Made by a program: the position numbers and the translations under genes | Assembly (NCBI GenBank): GCA_963836405.1 | Contig: CAWIJL010000002.1 | Coordinates: 186,001 to 250,000, forward strand | Direction: 5' to 3' | Source of the DNA: CAWIJJ01 sp963836405 | Lineage (GTDB): Bacteria; Acidobacteriota; Terriglobia; Bryobacterales; Bryobacteraceae | DNA: 64,000 nt | In this document: positions 44,106-53,600 of the stretch, piece after piece | How the letters are laid out: each line of letters opens with the position of its first letter | How positions within the stretch are numbered: the stretch's first letter is position 1 | Notes under the pieces: generated by a model | Database searches by the model: none | Told to the model about the DNA's origin: nothing | The model's input: only the letters and a program-made list of their open reading frames with translations

Positions 44106-45112
44106 GGAAGCGGGTTTTTGTCCCATATGTTGATGGCGGTGCCACTCACATATTCCTCTCCCCATTCGGCGGAGTCGTGGGCGCCCGGAGTCGATGCCTG
44201 TCCGACCTCCCCGCGCTGGATATTTGCGTTTGCAAAGGCAGCATGGCCGTCGACGCGTGTCTTACATTCGGTGAACGTACATTTGTCGCCCGAGGTGCCC
44301 GGCATATCGTCCTCTTTGTTGAAGATTTCTCCGGTCCACTGCACGAGGTTGCCGGTCCGGTGCTTCCAGCCGTCGTCGGCGAAGGCCTTCCACTTCGTGC
44401 CGTCCTGGAAGAAGGACCACGTGCCGGTCGATTTGTTGAGCACAACCTGGTAGACGTGAGAAGATCCCTCGGCAGGCGGGTTGCCGCTATCGTATTTGAC
44501 TTTGTAAACGTCGCCATTCATCTCCGCATACCGGTATTTCTTGATGGACGCGTCGCCATCGGTGCGTTCCCTTCCGTAGCCCGTCTGAGCCCAAATCATG
44601 TCGCCGGAATCGGAGGAACCGGTTACGTTGACATAAACGACGTGATACGCGGCGTGTTTGCAGCCTTCATCCTCACAGGAGAGTTTGCCGTAGCGCGTCT
44701 TTATTTTGGCACTCACCCCGATGGCATCGGCAACTGACTTCTTCGCGTTGGCGTAGTGGCGCCCCTGGGTGGCGACGCAGACGGTTACGTCCGCGTCGGC
44801 CGAACAGGTGCAGCCGTCCCCGCGGAAAGTGACCTTGATTTTCTTCTTGCCGGTGGCCACTCCCGTGGCTTCCGCCGTTTTGCCGCTACCGGCCACGGTG
44901 AGGACGGAGGTATCGCTGCTCGACCAGTCGAAGGCGCCGCCGGGCTGGTCGGCGGTAGCGGTGAATGTCTTCTTGCCCGTGCCGCAAATGATCGCCGGAT
45001 TGGGCGAAATCGTGACGACGCAGGAGGTGCACTTGGAGACAGGGTCTTTGGCGCCGGTGGTTCCGTCGCCGGCGTTGGGGTCATCTGCGCTCTTACAACC
45101 AATCAGGCACAT
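44102..45112 (-). CDS. Module B protein with Ig-like domain, N-terminal MCLxGC motif
   Basis: The 336-residue product starts MCLIGCKSADDPNAGDG; an in-frame TAA lies four codons upstream, so no longer signal is possible. Residues ~28-115 look like a bacterial Ig-like (BIG2) domain: CVVTISPNPAIICGTGKKTFTATA, FDWSSSDTSVLTVAG and GVATGKKKIKVTFRG. The rest has SVADAIGVSAKIKTRYGKLSCEDEGCKHAAYHVVYVNVTG and KVKYDSGNPPAEGSSHVYQVVLNKSTGTWSFFQDG, a beta-rich pattern that could be lectin-like. Ten or more Cys suggest disulfides or metal binding. The MCLxGC...PNxG start is shared with the frameshifted gene at 31460. It is in an operon with both neighbours. The function is unknown. Confidence 0.65.
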   Translation of the reverse strand: MCLIGCKSADDPNAGDGTTGAKDPVSKCTSCVVTISPNPAIICGTGKKTFTATADQPGGAFDWSSSDTSVLTVAGSGKTAEATGVATGKKKIKVTFRGDGCTCSADADVTVCVATQGRHYANAKKSVADAIGVSAKIKTRYGKLSCEDEGCKHAAYHVVYVNVTGSSDSGDMIWAQTGYGRERTDGDASIKKYRYAEMNGDVYKVKYDSGNPPAEGSSHVYQVVLNKSTGTWSFFQDGTKWKAFADDGWKHRTGNLVQWTGEIFNKEDDMPGTSGDKCTFTECKTRVDGHAAFANANIQRGEVGQASTPGAHDSAEWGEEYVSGTAINIWDKNPLP

Positions 45113-45149
45113 AGATTTCGTTTATCCGCGGCAGGGGCAGAAGGACGAC

Positions 45150-45905
45150 TCATGAAACATGAGCCATCACGTGCTGCAGGTACAGCCCGACCCTGGCGAG
45201 CAGCCGCTCGATCAGCCGGGCTTCGGTGAGAGATGGATCGCCGAGGGTCTTTTGAATCCAGGGCAAGTGGGGATCGGTCTGGAACCCGTGTCCCAAGGCA
45301 AGCATGAGGCCGCTGAACAGCAGGCTGGCGCGAGCGGTAACCAGACCGCGCAGCACCGCCGCCGCTTTGGCTTCCGCGATCAGTTTTGACACCGCTGCTT
45401 CACCGGCATACTCGCATCGCCGTGGGTAGACGTGCTGGAGCTTTTGAAACACGAGCCCATCCAGGCCGTCGCCGACCTCCTCGGGAAACTCCGCGAGTTC
45501 GTCGCTGGCGCGCCGGAGGGCCTCTTTGGCGTATTCATTGTTTGGTCCGGCCACCGCCGCCGTGTACGCATTCAGCGCTTCATAGAGCCGGCCGGAGCGG
45601 GTGGTCTGATCGTGAATGGAGGAATCGTTCAGGACTTGGGCCGCCCAGGGGAGGGTGGGGTCGGTATCGAAATCGCTTCCCAGAAGGAACATCGATTGAA
45701 GGTACAAGCGAATCGGACCACGATTGGTGAAACCGTACGGTTCGGCGTGCTTTTCGGCGTAGCGCACGCATTTCAGAAGTCCGTCCGCGCCCAGAATCTC
45801 GGCGTGCCAGGGCGCAAACCGGCGAAGTTCCTCAACCAGTTGCCGCTCGAATTTCCGGTGTGCGTCGTCGGACAACACCTCCATCTGGCCGCTGCGGATT
45901 ATCAT
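45150..45905 (-). CDS. Module B duplicated-repeat protein of unknown function
   Basis: This 251-residue protein is the intact member of the family also found at 33788-34583. It has two related halves: MFLLGSDFDTDPTLPWAAQVLNDSS at residues ~75-100 and LALGHGFQTDPHLPWIQKTLGDPS at ~205-230, each preceded by a helix with FAPWHAEILGADGL or VYPRRCEYAGEAAV. No signal peptide or membrane helix is present, so it is probably cytoplasmic. Small proteins of this sort are, as I recall, often encoded beside secreted effectors as adaptors or immunity proteins; that is inference here. It is the first gene of the three-gene minus-strand operon that runs to 43320. Confidence 0.65.
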   Translation of the reverse strand: MIIRSGQMEVLSDDAHRKFERQLVEELRRFAPWHAEILGADGLLKCVRYAEKHAEPYGFTNRGPIRLYLQSMFLLGSDFDTDPTLPWAAQVLNDSSIHDQTTRSGRLYEALNAYTAAVAGPNNEYAKEALRRASDELAEFPEEVGDGLDGLVFQKLQHVYPRRCEYAGEAAVSKLIAEAKAAAVLRGLVTARASLLFSGLMLALGHGFQTDPHLPWIQKTLGDPSLTEARLIERLLARVGLYLQHVMAHVS

Positions 45906-46108
45906 CGTTCACATCCCATTCCGTTGAAGGCCGGAGTCCCGCCGATGATAATATCATGAGCCTGCAGACAGGCTCTGCGGTGACGGTGGACCGGCTGCGG
46001 ACGATAGCAATGATCGCAATGCTCGGCGCGGCTACGGCCGATTCTTCGGAGCGAGCGGTTCGGACACAGCTCCCGTTACGGACGAAGACTCTGAAAGCCT
46101 GACATGCG

Positions 46109-47371
46109 TCAGCGACCGCGAAACTCGGTCAAGGCCTTCTCCGACCGGGTTCGGATCAGATCTCGTACCTGTTCCGCAACAGGATTGGTAGCGGGCACGT
46201 TCGGGAGAGCAGTCCGCACGCGCTCCGTCACTTCTATCAACCGCTCTCTCACCAGCGGTCGTCCAAGTTTGGCATCCTCAGCCAGTTTCTCAAAATCCCG
46301 CAGCGTGACTTTCTCGGAGGAATACTGCTCGCCGATCCGCATGGCCATGTCGCGGCTCAGTTCAGGGTAATAGATGGTGCTGACCACATCGTAAAGCGGC
46401 GACAGCCGTATCTCGAGTTCGCCGACGCCGCCGGCTCGATAAACCAGCGAAATGTTTTTGCCGTGGGCGTCGTTGTTGCCGACGAGGTAGTTGAAAACGA
46501 CATCATCGAGCAGGCGCGCGATGTCGATCGCCGGGACACTCGACACATCTCGCAAGAGAGTAAAGCACCGTTTCAGCGACGGCCCGCCCTCCTTCTGGTA
46601 CTTCCGCTCGGAGACGATGCCGAGGGCTTGGCAGAAGTCTTCCTGGTGCAACCGCTCGACCACCGGCGCTCCGTCTGGCACGGGCCGATGATGACGGTCG
46701 TAGCGTTCGACCAGCAGAAAACTGATGCCGCCGGCCTCGCGTGTCTCGATGGCGGCCGCCGGCAGGCCGGCAGCGGCGGCCAGCCGCATGCAAAACGCTT
46801 CGTTGAACACCACGCCTTCGAACCGCTCCACATTCGGCTTGAGGATGTGTGAGCTCGGAGCGCCGCCGAGCGGAAGGCTGATGGTTCTGCCTTCGAGGCG
46901 GACGGCGAGTTTGTCCTGGGCGCCCGCCAGCGAGAGCCGGATGCCCTCCTCTCCAGCCAGGAGCGGTCGCCGCGGAAGCTCTTTCAGGATGGCGGCGAGT
47001 CCTTCTTCGGACAGGTCGCGATATCCGTAATGCCGGTCTGGCATCGGTTCGCCGTGCGACAGGAAGGTTACGGCACCGGCGCATTCCCCCCCGATGCGCT
47101 CCAGCATGGCGTAATCGTTGCGCGCGCTAATTCCGAGATTGCGCGCGATCGTCTCGCGCTTGGCCTCCTCTGGCAGAATGCCGGCGAAGAAGCCACGGCA
47201 TTCTTTGCGGCGGAAGCGCTCGGCCCGCAGCGGCAGTGAAAGGGAGAGGGGGACAGCCCCTGCCCTCTGCAGCCAGCTTTCGGCGTACTGGAAGCTCATG
47301 TCGCCGTCATCGTCCTGCGTCAGGTGCCCGATCAGTTCGGTATGCAGATAGACGTCAAGCGTGCGGGCCAT
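46109..47371 (-). CDS. hipA: HipA family serine/threonine kinase toxin
   Basis: The 420-residue protein has the N-subdomain 1 (LDVYLHTELIGHLTQD ... ESWLQ), the couple of motifs GGECAGAVTFL and LSLAGAQDKLAVRL, and the kinase core. SHILKPN carries the ATP-binding Lys, DDVVFNYLVGNNDAHGKNISLVY the catalytic Asp and Asn, and LSPLYDVVST the metal-binding Asp. E. coli HipA phosphorylates glutamyl-tRNA synthetase and induces dormancy. The length and motif set match full HipA, so the toxin looks active. It overlaps hipB by 17 bases and is made after it. A possible difference from E. coli HipA is the target, which cannot be read from sequence. Confidence 0.9.
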   Translation of the reverse strand: MARTLDVYLHTELIGHLTQDDDGDMSFQYAESWLQRAGAVPLSLSLPLRAERFRRKECRGFFAGILPEEAKRETIARNLGISARNDYAMLERIGGECAGAVTFLSHGEPMPDRHYGYRDLSEEGLAAILKELPRRPLLAGEEGIRLSLAGAQDKLAVRLEGRTISLPLGGAPSSHILKPNVERFEGVVFNEAFCMRLAAAAGLPAAAIETREAGGISFLLVERYDRHHRPVPDGAPVVERLHQEDFCQALGIVSERKYQKEGGPSLKRCFTLLRDVSSVPAIDIARLLDDVVFNYLVGNNDAHGKNISLVYRAGGVGELEIRLSPLYDVVSTIYYPELSRDMAMRIGEQYSSEKVTLRDFEKLAEDAKLGRPLVRERLIEVTERVRTALPNVPATNPVAEQVRDLIRTRSEKALTEFRGR

Positions 47372-47603
47372 CGCCTGATCCTTGCTTGCCGGCCGCCGCG
47401 GGAGGCGTGAGCGTCATCTTGACGCCGAGAGTGTTAAGGACGGTGAGCGCCTTGCCGATCTCGCAGGTTTCCTTCCCCTTCTCCAGCTCGATAATGAACC
47501 GCAGGCCTGTTCCGGACGTGAGCGCAAGCGCTTTCTGGGTGACTCCCAGTTTCTTGCGCGTCTCCCGTATCAGTTTCCCGATCTCGGCGGTGGTGTACTG
47601 CAA
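47355..47603 (-). CDS. hipB: HipB-like helix-turn-helix antitoxin
   Basis: The 82-residue protein is an XRE/Cro-type DNA-binding protein: IGKLIRETRKKLGVTQKALALTSGTGLRFIIELEKGKETCEIGKALTVLNTLGVKMTL. That is the five-helix HipB fold, with the recognition helix near GTGLRFIIELE, followed by a Gly/Ser-rich tail (AAAGKQGSGDGPHA). HipB dimers bind HipA and repress the operon at palindromic operators. Three such palindromes lie 24-137 bases upstream of this start, at 47627, 47677 and 47727. The overlap with hipA and the operators make the pair a self-regulating module. Confidence 0.88.
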   Translation of the reverse strand: MQYTTAEIGKLIRETRKKLGVTQKALALTSGTGLRFIIELEKGKETCEIGKALTVLNTLGVKMTLTPPAAAGKQGSGDGPHA

Positions 47604-47626
47604 AGGGCGTGCTCCCGTCTGAGAAG

Positions 47627-47640
47627 TTACCGTACGGGAA
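47627..47640. promoter_or_regulatory. Putative HipB operator O1
   Basis: TTACCGTACGGGAA, a near-palindrome around CCGTACGG, lies 24 bases upstream of the hipB start, where it would overlap a promoter. Confidence 0.65.
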
Positions 47641-47676
47641 CATCATAGCTGGTTTTTGACATTAGAACGACTGAAA

Positions 47677-47690
47677 TTACCGTACGGGAA
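47677..47690. promoter_or_regulatory. Putative HipB operator O2
   Basis: TTACCGTACGGGAA is repeated exactly, 50 bases from O1 start to start. Confidence 0.65.
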
Positions 47691-47726
47691 TGTGCGGGCT
47701 CTCGATGCCGTCGAAGGAAGTAAATA

Positions 47727-47740
47727 TTCCCGGGCGGGAA
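47727..47740. promoter_or_regulatory. Putative HipB operator O3
   Basis: TTCCCGGGCGGGAA, a close variant with the same outer arms, lies 50 bases from O2. Like O1 it is followed by CATC. Confidence 0.5.
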
Positions 47741-47921
47741 CATCCTCCAGGTACAGCTCATTGAAGGTCTTTAAACGATCGACAAAATAATATTGAAGCA
47801 TTTGCTCGTATGAATGCGGCATCAATCCGCTCGTATCATCATTAGCTTGTAAATGCGCGACAGGATATGCTTGTATACGTACGCAATAAAGACTTGGACC
47901 CGTACGTAGAAGTCAGGCGCT

Positions 47922-48870
47922 ATGGCAACTCCCCCAGAAAAACTTGCGGCGTCGCTCACGAATCCTCCGCGACCTGCAAAGGAACGGACGGCGGGTGTTC
48001 CAGTCCCAGGACTTCAGCCGCCTCCACCGCGAGCGTCTGCTTCAGAATGGGTTTCTCCGGGAAGTTAGCAAGGGATGGCTGATGTCCACCAGCCCTGGCT
48101 CGCGCGACGGCGACAGCACGCCGTGGTACTCCTTCTGGGAATTCTGCGCGTGCTACTGCAACGAGCGCTTCGGCGACGACTGGCAACTCTCGCCCGAGCA
48201 GTCCCTCCTGCTCCACGCCGAGAAAACCGTCATCCCGACACAGGTCATCATTCACAGCCCGAAGGCGACCAACCACAAAATCCCGTTGCTCTTCGGCACG
48301 TCCCTCTATGACCTTAAAATCCCGCAGATGCCGCCGGCCGCCGATCTGGCGGTGCGGGACGGTCTGCACCTGTTCACGACCGCCGCCGCACTGATCCGCG
48401 TGCCCGAGGCGTTCCTTGCTGCCAATGCCATCGAAGCGCGTGTCGTCCTCGCCAGCCTGCGCGATGCGTCAGAGTTACTCCACCGCCTGCTTGACGGCGG
48501 CCACACCGTGGTGGCGGGCAGGTTGGCCGGAGCCATGCGCGGATTGGGGCGGGGCGATGCCGCCGACGAGATCGTCACCACCATGAAGGCCGCGGGCTAC
48601 GACGTGCGCGAGAGCGATCCCTTCGCGGGCCGCGCGCTGGAACCCGCGCCCGCGGCGGCGGCGCCGCCCATCGTCCGACGCATCCAGGCGATGTGGGCGT
48701 CGATGCGCGCGCGCGTCCTCGATGTCTTTCCGCCGCCGCCGGGGCTGCCGCGCGATACGGCCAAGACGGATCACCTCGCTGTGGATTTGGCACCCACAGC
48801 GTTGTCCGCTTGGCGGTCGTTCCGCTGTCCGGTGGGGTTGCGGGATCGGCGTGCGCTTTTCCCGCTGTAA
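47922..48870 (+). pseudogene. N-terminal half of a Fic-family protein, frameshifted and truncated
   Basis: The ATG at 47922 gives MATPPEKLAASLT; one extra base near 47960 then moves the frame. The next part, ILRDLQRNGRRVFQSQDFSRLHRERLLQNGFLREVSKGWLMS and FWEFCACYCNERFGDDWQLSPEQSLLLH, is the winged-helix-type N-terminal domain that I recognise from a group of Fic/DOC proteins. It continues to VRESDPF and a linker ending VFPPPPGLPRD near 48757. In complete homologues the Fic domain with HPFxxGNGR follows; here the sequence turns into unrelated residues and stops at 48870. The AMPylase domain is therefore lost. The gene is divergent from hipBA and shares its operator region. Confidence 0.7.
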
Positions 48871-49661
48871 ACATACGCGAAAATTCCGAAAGTTGTACAC
48901 ACCCACGTGGGTCGAGACGAACCGGGCTGTTAAATAAGGCGGGGCACTCTGGGGAGAAGGGGAGAGGTCGGCAGGAAAGCTGCACTATCTCGTCCGCCGC
49001 TACAGGAAGCGCGCAATCCGATGATCCTCCGCCGCCACCACCACCACCGCTCCCATCTCTCCCACCTCTCCCGCCGCCTCCCCCGCCGCCGAAACCGGAG
49101 ACCTGTTTCGCTGGGCAGCACCCGCAAATCGTCACCGTTGAGGTGGACAAGGCGAACCAGTCCATCAAGAGCGTCAACGCGAACCTGTCGGGCATCGAAG
49201 CCGCAGCAACCAGGTCGGCCCGCGCTGCCTCGGGCGGTATCGATGCGGGGCACCAAGAGAGCGAGCTCACAATGCGCGCACTCAGGATCGCGTTGGAAAC
49301 CTACGGGGACGCCGCTCGACTCTCGACTTTGCGGAAAATGGCGATAGCTGTTCGCCGCGGCGTCGCCTTTATCGAGGAGAGACTCTTGAGGAAACAGTCG
49401 CCAGCCTGTGATTTCCAACAGACCGAGAACATGTCTTATTCAGATATACCGCTCGCAATAGATCACCGGGATACCTTGTTGTCGATGATAGAAAGTGGTG
49501 GGGTCGCCAAAGGCCGGTTCTCTCTTGTCGTCGTATTCGATGATGCGACTGAAAAGCATTGCCGACCTGTGGTGGATTTGGGATCTACTGGCGATTTTTC
49601 CATTCTTGGAAGTCTCTCTTCTTTTAAATACCGCGCAGATCAGCATCAACCTGTCCGCTGA
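48693..49661 (+). CDS. Hypothetical protein with polyproline tract, start uncertain
   Basis: The frame is open from 48693 but its first 60 codons overlap the Fic remnant, so the true start is probably later (a GTG at 49143 is one option). Around 49017-49110 is a proline-rich run (two blocks of seven or eight Pro). The part after it reads IVTVEVDKANQSIKSVNANLSGIEAAATRSARAAS, then TMRALRIALETYGDAARLSTLRKM and FSLVVVFDDATEKHCRPVVDLG, which has a protein-like composition. I do not recognise the family. It may be the remnant of a gene brought in with the event that removed the Fic domain. Confidence 0.3.
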   Translation: MGVDARARPRCLSAAAGAAARYGQDGSPRCGFGTHSVVRLAVVPLSGGVAGSACAFPAVNIRENSESCTHPRGSRRTGLLNKAGHSGEKGRGRQESCTISSAATGSAQSDDPPPPPPPPLPSLPPLPPPPPPPKPETCFAGQHPQIVTVEVDKANQSIKSVNANLSGIEAAATRSARAASGGIDAGHQESELTMRALRIALETYGDAARLSTLRKMAIAVRRGVAFIEERLLRKQSPACDFQQTENMSYSDIPLAIDHRDTLLSMIESGGVAKGRFSLVVVFDDATEKHCRPVVDLGSTGDFSILGSLSSFKYRADQHQPVR

Positions 49662-50613
49662 AATGATGGAGACGATACTTCAGCACGCGAGTTTCTGAAG
49701 GGTAGCAGGGACTTTCAGCGCAAGACTTCACCTACACCGTACCTACTGTCCTTTCATTTCTCTTCAAACGAACTACTTGACATCACAGGCTAACGAACTC
49801 ATTAACCGCGCCGACGCCGTCTTCATTAAGGGCGCAAACTTCTTCGAGACCCTCCAGGTTCCTCAAAAAGACACCTTCTATGGGTTTGTCGTGTACGGCC
49901 CTGTTTCCCGCGCATGCACAGAAGAAGCAGCGCTGCCTGTTTCTTCTCTGTCCATTGTTCTTCGGAACCCATTCCGCCCCCACTATACCGTGCCGCTTCT
50001 CAGACGCGCTTGCGACGGTTCTCGTCGGCCGCACACTGGCGCGCGGCGATGTCGTCGAGGGCGCGCCGTTTCGCTTCCATCCGGACCTGGGAGTCGCGCG
50101 AGAGGATAGCGCGCGACACGAGGCCAGTGATGCTCGTGATCACTTCGTCGCCGGCCCCGGCTTCAGCCGTGACCAGCGGGTGGCGATTGTCGTGCCAACG
50201 TCCGACGACTTCGGCTTGTCGCGGACCTTGGTCCACGCCGTCCCCAACGTCGAAACGGGGCGGGTAAGGGTCATTCGGCGGCTCGTCTTCGGTCAACCTC
50301 TCGCCGCCAGCCATCATCGGGAGCACCCCGCCACCACCGTGGTCAACGGCACAGCCCAATTCCACCGCGATGTTGCGCCACGACATCCTCGCTTCCTGTA
50401 TCCGTCACTTTCGGCGGCAGATTCGAACTCGAGCAGGCACTCGGGATGGTCGGCGCCGGCACGAAGGGCGGAGCGCTGCAAAATTCCGGGAGGCCGAATA
50501 AATCGGAAACAATCGGCAGAAACCGGACGAAGCTCAAAACGCAACCATCTGAGATCGCAGCCCGAGACGCCGGTGGCTCCGGACGTCTCAGCGTCTGTTT
50601 CCAGCGACAGGCG
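49662..50613. other. Gene-poor region with short open frames
   Basis: Nearly 1 kb lies between the polyproline frame and the TonB receptor end. A short plus frame at 49777-49930 (ELINRADAVFIKGANFFETLQ, then YGFVVYGPVSRACT) looks protein-like and may be a fragment. A 128-codon minus frame at 50000-50386 starts MSWRNIAVELGCAVD and has no family I recognise. Neither has a convincing start context. Confidence 0.4.
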
Positions 50614-53600
50614 TCAGAACGTCAATCTGAGCGCGACCTGCATTCTTCGCGGCGTATTCCCCTGGCTCGTCACCTTTCCAAAGTTCGCGTTCGAGACATT
50701 GCCTTGTGGGCCGCCCCAACGGACCCGATTCAGCACGTTGAACGCTTCCATCCGGAGGTCCAACTTCACGCGCTCCTTAAACGATATGTCTCTGCCCAGG
50801 GCAAGGCTTTCGCTCAGGTTCCATGGGCTGCGCAACTTGGGATTGTTGCGGGTGGCGTTGCCCCACACGGAGTTGAGCGTCACCGTCGAAATGCCCTGGT
50901 TGAATTGGTTGATATCGAGCCACGCATCGACGTTCGGATCGAAATCCGAGCCCTTGATCGGCGCGCGCCAGTTATCGTAGGAGGTAATGAACACGCGACT
51001 GCCGGTGCCGATGGGGCTGTAGTTGTCCGACACGGTCACGGGCGTGCCGGACTCGTAGTTCATCTGTCCGGATACCGTCCAACCGCCCGCAATCGCATTC
51101 CCCACCTGGCCGAGCTTAAATTGTTTAAAGGAGCCGAAAGGCAACTCATAGGTGTAAGCGAACCGGAACACGTGGGTCTGATCGTTGCCGGCCAAAGCCT
51201 TATCCAATTTCTTGTTGTAGTGGTCTAGGGCCCCGCCGCCTGCGATCGCGGCGTTCTCGGCATCGCTGAATTGCTTGGAAAGCACGTAAGAAGCCAATAC
51301 CGTCAAGCCATTGCTGTAGCGCTTGTCCAGCTTCAGCGTCATGGCATGGTAGGTCGAGTTCCCCGCGCGCTCGCCGACCGAGGATGGTTGCCCGCGATTT
51401 GTGTAGATGTTCTGATACTGCGGAAACGGTGAGAGGGCGCGTTGGACCGTGGAGTTGAATCCGAGGTACGGAACCGGGATGCCGGCTGCTTTGGCAGCCG
51501 CCGAATTGATATTGCTGGTCAACAGGTCCCTTCCGTACTGCTGGAGGTAACCGTATGGGATCTGGTTCAAGCGGTCGGTTGCAGATGCCAGGTGCGTCCC
51601 CTTGGTTCCGGTATACCCGGCGGTAGCCACCATCGTCGCACTGAGCGACTTCTGGATGTCGAGATTCCAGGTCCAGTACTCCGATGGGCGGCCAGCGTCG
51701 TTGCGCTGCCAGAAATCAATGTCCCCATTGTTTAAGAGAGTGGGATCGGGGTTCGGCACCGGAGGAAAGGTAGGCAGCCCGCTTTTGAGAATAGCCGGGA
51801 AATCGTTGATGCTGTTATCCGCGCTATTCTGTGTGCGGTTTATGATGAACCCCTCGAAATGGGTGCTGCCGCCGGTGGTCTTGACGGCCGTGAACGTGCG
51901 CCCGCCATACGCGCGGATCACGAAGCCTGCCGGCGCCCTGTAGGCGACTCCGACGCGCGGCGCGACGGCAGACGGATAGCCGTCGAACAGAGTGCCTGTC
52001 ATGCGGCCCGCGCCACTGCCGGAAAACACCATCGCGCCCAAAAGTCCGCCCGCCCCCGCGTTCGGAACGGTGGGATCGAAGTTGTAAAATCCATCGCTCT
52101 TGCCCGTAGTGAGGTCTTCCCAAGTTTTCAACCCGGTGTACGCGCCCCCTTGGACTGGGGTGGTGTACTCGTAGCGGAGGCCGAGGTTCAAGGTGAGGTT
52201 TGGGTTGAACTTGAAGTCATCCTGGATGAAGCCCCCATAGTACTTATAGATCTGGCGAACGTTCCTGGGCGTCTCGTATCCGGCTCCGCTGGCGTAGCCC
52301 AGCAGGAACGAAGCAAAGGCATTGCCGGTGTTGCCCGAAGTGTCATTGGGTGTGGCGGTGGCCAGGTTCGAGAAGGTGAAGCTCCCGTTCGGGCGGTGCT
52401 GGCCGTAACCATCCCAGCGGTCGCGGGCGAAGAAGAAACCGCCCTTGATGGTGTGGCGGCCCCGGATCTTGGTGACGTCCGCGCTGAGGTTGAAATTGCC
52501 GCCTGCGTCGCCGCCCCAGTACGCGCCGCCCCACCCGCTGTAGGTGCTAAAGTTGATCTGCGGGAACGCGCGATCCGGACCCGGAGCGTTCTTGATTCCG
52601 AGCTTTTCGCCCCATTTATTGTTGGGATCCGCAGACTGAATCATGACGCCCACGCCTTTCTCCCGCATATAGCTGCCCCGGACAGAAACCAGCAGGGTAC
52701 CGCTGGTGTAGTACCAGGCAAGACGCTGCGAGCGGTTGAACCGGCTCACCACGGCGGATCCGTTCAGCGGAGCGGGCAGGCCGGTCGGGCCATCGGGGCC
52801 GAAATCATCGGCCTGGCGGCCTTCAAGGTAAAGATAAGTGAACCGGTTGGCGCTGTTGAGCTGATGGTCTATGCGCAGGCTCCCTTTGTTCCAGGGGCTG
52901 ATGCTGGAGCCTTCGGACCGGACGAAGTTCTGGACATCCGCGTCCTGAAGTCCGCGGGCCAACGGGTTTGTGTTGGGCACGAAGCCCTCCGGCATGTACT
53001 TCAGGAAGTTCATAGCGACGGGATCGAACAGGTTTGAGCCGATCTTATTTCCCGGAAACGGATCGCGGATATATCCGGCGCCGCTGGGATTGGGCCGCGT
53101 GCTCCCCGGATCATAGATCTGAACAAACTTTCCGTTGCGCGTCCAACTGCTGAAATCGCCCTGCCAGTTCGCCGGGGTGGGGATCGTGATATAACTCGGG
53201 TTGGCGTTGCCGGCCCGGTTGCGGAACCCCTGGTAACTGGCGAAGAAGAATGTCCTGTTGCGCCCGTCGTAGATCTTGGGGAGGTAGACGGGGCCGCCGC
53301 CCGTGGCGCCGAAGTCATGCTGCTTAAGAACGCCTCTCTTTTTACCTGTGGCGTTATTGAAAAAACCGTTGGCATCGAGAACGTTGTTGCGGAGATTCTC
53401 GAAGAGGCTACCGTGGACGGCGTTCGTGCCGGACTTGGTCTCGAATGTCACGGCGCCCATAGAGCGGCCGTACTCGGCCTTCATCCCGGAGGTCTCTACC
53501 GTGAACTCGCTGATGGCGTCGATGGGGACCGAACCCACCGACGCGCGGTCGCCCTGGTACAGGGCGGAGCCGCTGGTCATGGGCATGCCGTCCATCAACA

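Noticed and set aside
47643..47825. A 60-codon minus-strand frame across the hipBA operators
   Set aside because: It spans the operator palindromes and has no ribosome site; the palindromes explain the sequence better.
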